Below are positions 14,167 through 17,778 of a DNA stretch of 17,778 nt, piece after piece. Every line of letters starts with the position of its first letter. Within the stretch, counting starts at the first letter, position 1. Below the pieces are notes generated by a model. It ran no database searches, had not been told where the DNA came from, and saw nothing but the letters and a program-made list of their open reading frames with translations. The translations under genes were made by a program, and so were the position numbers. Source of the DNA: Thermoleophilia bacterium (GTDB lineage Bacteria; Actinomycetota; Thermoleophilia; Gaiellales; SKUG01). The stretch is taken from positions 1-17,778 of the forward strand of contig JAOPYS010000264.1 of assembly GCA_025964465.1 (NCBI GenBank), written 5' to 3'.

Positions 14167-15363
14167 CTACGCGGCCTCGGCCTGGGTCCAGCCCTCACGC
14201 GTGAGGTCGATCACCGGCTCGTCATCCTGCTCGGGCGGCAGTGCGACGCGCGGCGCGTTGGCCGGGGCGGCGGCAACCGGCTGCGACACCTCGTGCTCGG
14301 CAACGAGCAGCTCGTGCAGCACGAGCGCGTCGCGACACAGCTCGTCCATCGCCTCGTCCTCCCCGGGCGCGCCGTCCCGCACCACCACGAGCAGGTCACC
14401 CACGATGTCGATGTCCATGGGACGCTCCGCGAGGTACTGCTCCAGCCGCGGGTCGACCAGCCGCTGCAGCCCGTGCGGATCCTGCTCGACCGCGGCCGCC
14501 AGGTGCGACCGGCCCTCGGGCGCGGCGTTGGGGACGAGTGCTCCAGCCATCGCCCGCAGCGGCAGGGGACGGTTCGCGTGGTGGTCCGCGCGGATGCTCG
14601 CGCCCGGCCACCGCGCCGCGACCACCTCGGGCAGCGGCATCACGACGAACGACGCGCGCCACATGCCGGACGGCACCGCCCGCTCGTCGGTGCCCTCGCT
14701 CCGCGGTGCGAGGCGCAGCAGCGACCCCACGAACGCCTCCCGGTCGTGCAGCGTGCGTCGCCCCACGAATTCCACGACGCGCTCCTCGCTCGGGCCCATG
14801 AGCGGTGACCGGTCGAGCCCCGCGGGGAGCATGGCGCCGCCCTCCGTCGCGGACCCCGGCTCGAAGCCGCGGCTCGCACACCAGTGGTGCCAGAAGCCGA
14901 CCCGGGCACGCGTGTGCAGCACCGCCTTCACCACGAGCGGCAGCAGCACTGCCATGGGCAGGAACAGCCCCACGCGCCAGCCGCCGTGGTGCAGCAGGCC
15001 CTGCACGGCGAGCCACGCGCTCAACAACGTGTACGTCGCGGCACCCAGCAGCTGCAGGCCCACCAGCCCGATGAGGTCGTCGCGGTCGGGCACGATCCGA
15101 TCGGCCACCGGCGGCACCGGGCCACGTGGCGAGCCCCGGAAGACCTCCTCGCGCGCCCTCGGGTGCAGCAGCCCGTCGTCGACGCGCGTCGCCGCCGTCG
15201 CCACGGCCGCCACGGGGAGGTAGTGGACGTTGTCGACCGCCTCCGGCACCTCGGGCTCGGGCACCGACACGTGCTCGGTCCACCCCATCCCGTCCCACCA
15301 CCGCACCCCGCCGGAACCGGCGGGGTCGGGGTACCAACCTGGATCGGGCTGGACCTGGCTCAG
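14167..15363 (-). CDS. DUF2510-domain membrane protein, apparent CTG start
   Basis: About 398 residues. A DUF2510 motif opens the protein (PGWYPDPAGSGGVRWWDGMGW, roughly residues 8-28). DUF2510 is a short Trp-rich domain found at the ends of many actinobacterial membrane proteins. A linker follows, then two hydrophobic segments (about 97-120 and 124-145), then a soluble region of about 230 residues that I do not recognise. That region includes VGFWHHWCASRGFEPG and an acidic C-terminus. No ATG, GTG or TTG precedes the DUF2510 motif at a sensible place. CTG at 15363-15361 gives (L/M)SQVQPDPGWYPDP, the usual form, with GAGG (15373-15370) 6 nt upstream. The first in-frame ATG lies inside the motif. 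It is divergent from the aldolase gene and convergent with the MFS gene. Function unknown. Confidence 0.8.
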   Translation of the reverse strand: MSQVQPDPGWYPDPAGSGGVRWWDGMGWTEHVSVPEPEVPEAVDNVHYLPVAAVATAATRVDDGLLHPRAREEVFRGSPRGPVPPVADRIVPDRDDLIGLVGLQLLGAATYTLLSAWLAVQGLLHHGGWRVGLFLPMAVLLPLVVKAVLHTRARVGFWHHWCASRGFEPGSATEGGAMLPAGLDRSPLMGPSEERVVEFVGRRTLHDREAFVGSLLRLAPRSEGTDERAVPSGMWRASFVVMPLPEVVAARWPGASIRADHHANRPLPLRAMAGALVPNAAPEGRSHLAAAVEQDPHGLQRLVDPRLEQYLAERPMDIDIVGDLLVVVRDGAPGEDEAMDELCRDALVLHELLVAEHEVSQPVAAAPANAPRVALPPEQDDEPVIDLTREGWTQAEAA

Positions 15364-15454
15364 TGTGGGCCTCGGGTGCGTTCGGGCTGGACGGGCGTCG
15401 TGCGCGCGGGTGCGGTGCGCAACGCGGTCCCTATCGGCCGCGCGACCCCGGATC

Positions 15455-15480
15455 TTGAATGCGCGACGGTGCGGTAGTGT
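15455..15480 (+). promoter_or_regulatory. Possible promoter of the aldolase gene
   Basis: TAGTGT (15475-15480) fits the TANNNT form of actinobacterial -10 boxes. TTGAAT (15455-15460) resembles a -35, but the 14-nt spacing is short. It would leave a leader of about 45 bases with GGAG at 15520-15523 before the ATG. This 169 bp divergent gap must also hold the promoter of the DUF2510 gene, for which I see no clear box. Confidence 0.35.
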
Positions 15481-15532
15481 CGCGTCGCAGCGCCAGATTC
15501 CCCGCCACCGCGAACCCCCGGAGCATCGACCG

Positions 15533-16525
15533 ATGATCGTCACCACCAAGGACCTGTTCGAGCACGCCTACGGCAAGTACGCGGTCGGTGCCTACAACAT
15601 CAACAACCTCGAGCAGGCGATGGGCCTGTTCCGCGGCAACCTCGGCAAGCTCGACTCCGCGGAGGCGCCCGAGGACGAGGCCGTCTCCGCTCCCTTCATC
15701 ATCCAGATCTCGCGTGGTGCGCGCAGCTACACCGACAAGCGCATGCTCGAGGCCGTCATCCGCGGTGCGGAGGAGGTCTTCCCCGAAGCCGTGTTCGCCG
15801 TGCACCTGGACCACGGCACCGAGGAGGCCTGCTACGACTGCATCGACTCGGGCTTCTACTCCTCCGTGATGATCGACGCCAGCCACGAGGACTTCGACGA
15901 GAACATCGCCATCACCAAGCGCGTCGTCGAGCGCGCCCACGAGAAGGGCATCGTCGTGGAGGCGGAGCTCGGCATGCTCGGTGGGGTGGAGGAGGACATC
16001 CAGGTCGACGAGGCGCACGCCTCCCTCACCGACCCGGACCAGGCCGTCGAGTTCGTCGAGCGCTCCGGCTGCGACTCGCTCGCCGTGGCGATCGGCACCT
16101 CGCACGGCGCCTACAAGTTCGCCGGCGGCCAGGGCCTGCACTTCGACCGCATCGAGGCGATCGGCAAGCTGCTCCCGAACTTCCCGCTCGTGATGCACGG
16201 CAGCTCGAGCGTGCCGAAGGAGTGGGTCGACCGCATCAACGGCGCCGGCGGCGAGATGCCCGGCACCGCGGGCGTGGACGAGGAGCAGTACCTGCCGGCC
16301 GCCAAGCTCGGCGTGACCAAGGTGAACATCGACACCGACGGCCGCCTCGTGTGGTGCGCCGTGCACCGCGAGTTCTTCCGCGACAACCCCGCCGAGTTCG
16401 ACCTTCGCGGCCCCGGCAAGCCGTTCATGAACGCCTACGCGGAGTTCATCGCCCACAAGAACGGCAAGCTCGGTTCGGCGGGGCAGCTCGCCGCCGTCCG
16501 CAGCGGCCTGGGCGCGACGGTCTGA
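15533..16525 (+). CDS. fbaA: Class II fructose-bisphosphate aldolase
   Basis: A 330-residue zinc-dependent aldolase that cleaves fructose 1,6-bisphosphate to dihydroxyacetone phosphate and glyceraldehyde 3-phosphate in glycolysis, and runs in reverse in gluconeogenesis; cytosolic. The class II signatures are VHLDHGT (catalytic D93, zinc ligand H94), IDASHEDFDENI, EAELGMLGGVEED, GTSHGAYKF (zinc ligand H191), MHGSSS (H222, near the phosphate site) and NIDTD (N265-D269, substrate binding). Length fits the class. ATG 15533 has GGAG at 9 nt spacing; extensions upstream cross the promoter region and are rejected. It stands alone on the plus strand. Its TGA directly abuts the stop of the convergent DUF4097 gene with no gap. 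No link to the neighbouring metabolite genes is evident. Confidence 0.97.
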   Translation: MIVTTKDLFEHAYGKYAVGAYNINNLEQAMGLFRGNLGKLDSAEAPEDEAVSAPFIIQISRGARSYTDKRMLEAVIRGAEEVFPEAVFAVHLDHGTEEACYDCIDSGFYSSVMIDASHEDFDENIAITKRVVERAHEKGIVVEAELGMLGGVEEDIQVDEAHASLTDPDQAVEFVERSGCDSLAVAIGTSHGAYKFAGGQGLHFDRIEAIGKLLPNFPLVMHGSSSVPKEWVDRINGAGGEMPGTAGVDEEQYLPAAKLGVTKVNIDTDGRLVWCAVHREFFRDNPAEFDLRGPGKPFMNAYAEFIAHKNGKLGSAGQLAAVRSGLGATV

Positions 16526-17221
16526 TCAGGCGGGCGCAAGCGCGCGCTCGATCACCACGTCGCCCGAGCCGGTCTTGGCCTGCACGGTGATGTAGCTCGC
16601 GGCCTCGGGCCGGTCGTCGGAGCCCGACAGCCGGCTGAAGATGTCGCCCATCCCGGACTTGACGTCGAGGCGCGCCGCGACGCCCTCCGGGATGCCGCAG
16701 CGCACGTCGCCGGACCCGGTCATGAACTCGAAGCTGCCCGCGTGCGCGGACCGGACGACCGCGTCGCCGGAGCCGGACTTCACCTCGGCGCCGTCGAGGG
16801 CGGCGCCGATCTCGACGTCCCCCGAGCCGGTGAGGACCCGGGCCGGCCCGCACGAGTCGATGCGCACGTCGCCGGAGCCGGACTTCACCTGCAGGGCGCC
16901 GAGTGCGCCGCGCGTCTCCACCGTGCCGCTGCCGACCGCGATGTCGGCGGAGGAGGTGGCCGGCAGCTCGATGCGGATGTCGTAGCCCCCACCGCGCCGG
17001 CGTCGGCCCCCGAGCTGGCGCGGGTCGGAGACGGCGACGCGGGTGCCGTCGAAGCCGACGCGCACGCGTTCGACGTCGGCCAGGGTGGCCGGGTCGTCGT
17101 CGCGCGGCACGATCGAGACGACGGTCGTGCGGCTGTCGCCGGCGTCGACGGTCACGTCGCTCGATCCGACGCGGACGACGAGCTCGACGGGCTGGGCGGT
17201 GTCGAACGTGTACTCGGCCAT
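16526..17221 (-). CDS. DUF4097-family beta-repeat protein
   Basis: A 231-residue protein with DUF4097/DUF2807-like repeats. After a beta-rich N-terminal domain (AEYTFDTAQPVELVVRVGSSDV) and a charged loop (GGRRRRGGG), it has at least five repeats of about 18-20 residues centred on GSGDV (KSGSGDVRI, LTGSGDVEI, KSGSGDAVV, MTGSGDVRC, KSGMGDIFS) and a final TGSGDVVIE. These should stack as a right-handed beta-helix or beta-solenoid. There is no signal peptide, so it is probably cytoplasmic. ATG 17221 has GAAGGAG 8 nt upstream, a clear site that rules out the longer frame. It follows the ribbon-helix-helix gene by 44 bases on the same strand. That pairing recurs in actinobacteria as I recall it, which suggests a joint but uncharacterised role. 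Confidence 0.85.
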   Translation of the reverse strand: MAEYTFDTAQPVELVVRVGSSDVTVDAGDSRTTVVSIVPRDDDPATLADVERVRVGFDGTRVAVSDPRQLGGRRRRGGGYDIRIELPATSSADIAVGSGTVETRGALGALQVKSGSGDVRIDSCGPARVLTGSGDVEIGAALDGAEVKSGSGDAVVRSAHAGSFEFMTGSGDVRCGIPEGVAARLDVKSGMGDIFSRLSGSDDRPEAASYITVQAKTGSGDVVIERALAPA

Positions 17222-17265
17222 GGTGGTGGCTCCTTCGTGGTCGGGGGTCTGGGTGGTGGACGTGT

Positions 17266-17760
17266 TCAGAGGGCCCATCCGCGCAGCTGGCCGCGGCGGG
17301 TGATGCGGGATGCGGGGTGGGGGTCGGCCTGCAGGGCGGTCGCCAGGGCGCGCGTGATCCACGTGTTGACGGAGACGTGTTCGGCGGCGGCGGCGGCCTC
17401 GACCTGTCGCTTGAGCGCAGCGCCGATGCGCAGGCTCACGCGGGCGAGCTCGGCCTGGTCGTCGTCATCCATCGGCTCCGGCACGGACGTGGCGGGCAGC
17501 GGTGCGGGCGCGCCCGGCTCCTCGCGGTGCACGACCAGGCGCGGCGCCCCGTCCTCGAGCTGGACCGTGACGGCATCGGGTGCCAGCTCGGCCCCCAGCT
17601 CGTCGGCGGCGGCGCCGACGGCGTCGATCAGCGACAGGCGCAGCGACGCGTCGAGCGTCCGCGCGAGGTGGTCGACGGCGTGGGCGAGCTCGGGGTTGCC
17701 GAGGCTGGCGGCGGCGCGCAGGTCGTCCTGGACGCGTTCGATGTAGGGATCGAGGTGCAT
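17266..17760 (-). CDS. Ribbon-helix-helix (HicB/Arc-like) protein
   Basis: A 164-residue protein. The C-terminal part (ARVSLRIGAALKRQVEAAAA followed by HVSVNTWITRALATAL) is a ribbon-helix-helix DNA-binding domain of the HicB/CopG type. The N-terminal part is helical (MHLDPYIERVQDDLRAAASL), followed by an acidic segment with a short beta-rich patch (VTVQLEDGAPRLVVHRE). The tail ITRRGQLRGWAL is basic and hydrophobic. Proteins of this kind are often labelled toxin-antitoxin HicB-family antitoxins, but no HicA-like toxin is present; the partner is the DUF4097 gene. ATG 17760 has no Shine-Dalgarno, and a -10-like TACGAT lies 6 nt upstream, which suggests leaderless expression. It is probably a repressor of its own operon, by inference. 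Confidence 0.85.
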   Translation of the reverse strand: MHLDPYIERVQDDLRAAASLGNPELAHAVDHLARTLDASLRLSLIDAVGAAADELGAELAPDAVTVQLEDGAPRLVVHREEPGAPAPLPATSVPEPMDDDDQAELARVSLRIGAALKRQVEAAAAAEHVSVNTWITRALATALQADPHPASRITRRGQLRGWAL

Positions 17761-17766
17761 GACGTC

Positions 17767-17772
17767 ATCGTA
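17767..17772 (-). promoter_or_regulatory. -10 box placed for a leaderless transcript
   Basis: Read on the minus strand, TACGAT lies 6 nt before the ATG of the ribbon-helix-helix gene. TANNNT about 6-7 nt ahead of a start codon is the usual sign of leaderless transcription in actinobacteria. The absence of a Shine-Dalgarno fits this. The window ends 6 bases further on, so the -35 region cannot be seen. Confidence 0.45.
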
Positions 17773-17778
17773 GCGCCA

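Noticed and set aside
17266..17760. HicAB toxin-antitoxin module
   Set aside because: No HicA-like small double-stranded-RNA-binding protein is encoded next to the HicB-like gene inside the window; the upstream side is cut off by the window end.

Overview
The window is a dense, very GC-rich stretch with many GTG starts, 1-4 base gene overlaps, and DUF2510, AbiEi/DUF559 and ribbon-helix-helix/DUF4097 genes. This points to an actinobacterial chromosome, possibly a deep-branching class such as Thermoleophilia, Acidimicrobiia or Nitriliruptoria. The class is inference; no rRNA, tRNA, CRISPR array, insertion sequence or phage gene was seen.

Left arm (1-2956, minus strand): a small four-helix membrane protein lies upstream of an MMPL/RND-type exporter. 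The exporter carries an unusual N-terminal YajC-like segment. A 200 bp divergent promoter region separates this arm from the main operon.

Core operon (3157-8926, plus strand): a KAS III-type condensing enzyme resembling OleA, a cytochrome P450, an adenylate-forming enzyme resembling OleC, a family 2 glycosyltransferase and an OleD-like NAD(P)-dependent reductase. All but the first junction overlap by 1-4 bases, so the genes are probably translationally coupled. OleA, OleD and OleC act in that order in head-to-head acyl condensation, ketone reduction and beta-lactone formation. No OleB decarboxylase is present in the window. The simplest reading is a pathway that stops at a beta-lactone (as in nocardiolactone or lipstatin pathways) and decorates it by oxidation and perhaps glycosylation. 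The divergent MMPL protein and a downstream MFS protein are candidate exporters.

Insert (8953-10181): an AbiEi-like/DUF559 nuclease-family gene is bracketed on each side by a pair of 45 bp imperfect palindromes. Both pairs have the same 52-nt period and 7-nt spacer. This REP-like architecture separates the core operon from a second set of tailoring genes.

Second set (10294-14148, plus strand): two tandem, closely similar P450 genes overlapping by 4 bases, then an MFS exporter.

Right arm (14167-17778): a DUF2510 membrane protein (minus strand, apparent CTG start), a class II fructose-bisphosphate aldolase (plus strand), then a minus-strand pair of a ribbon-helix-helix protein with an apparently leaderless start and a DUF4097 beta-repeat protein. 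This arm looks like housekeeping or unrelated accessory sequence.
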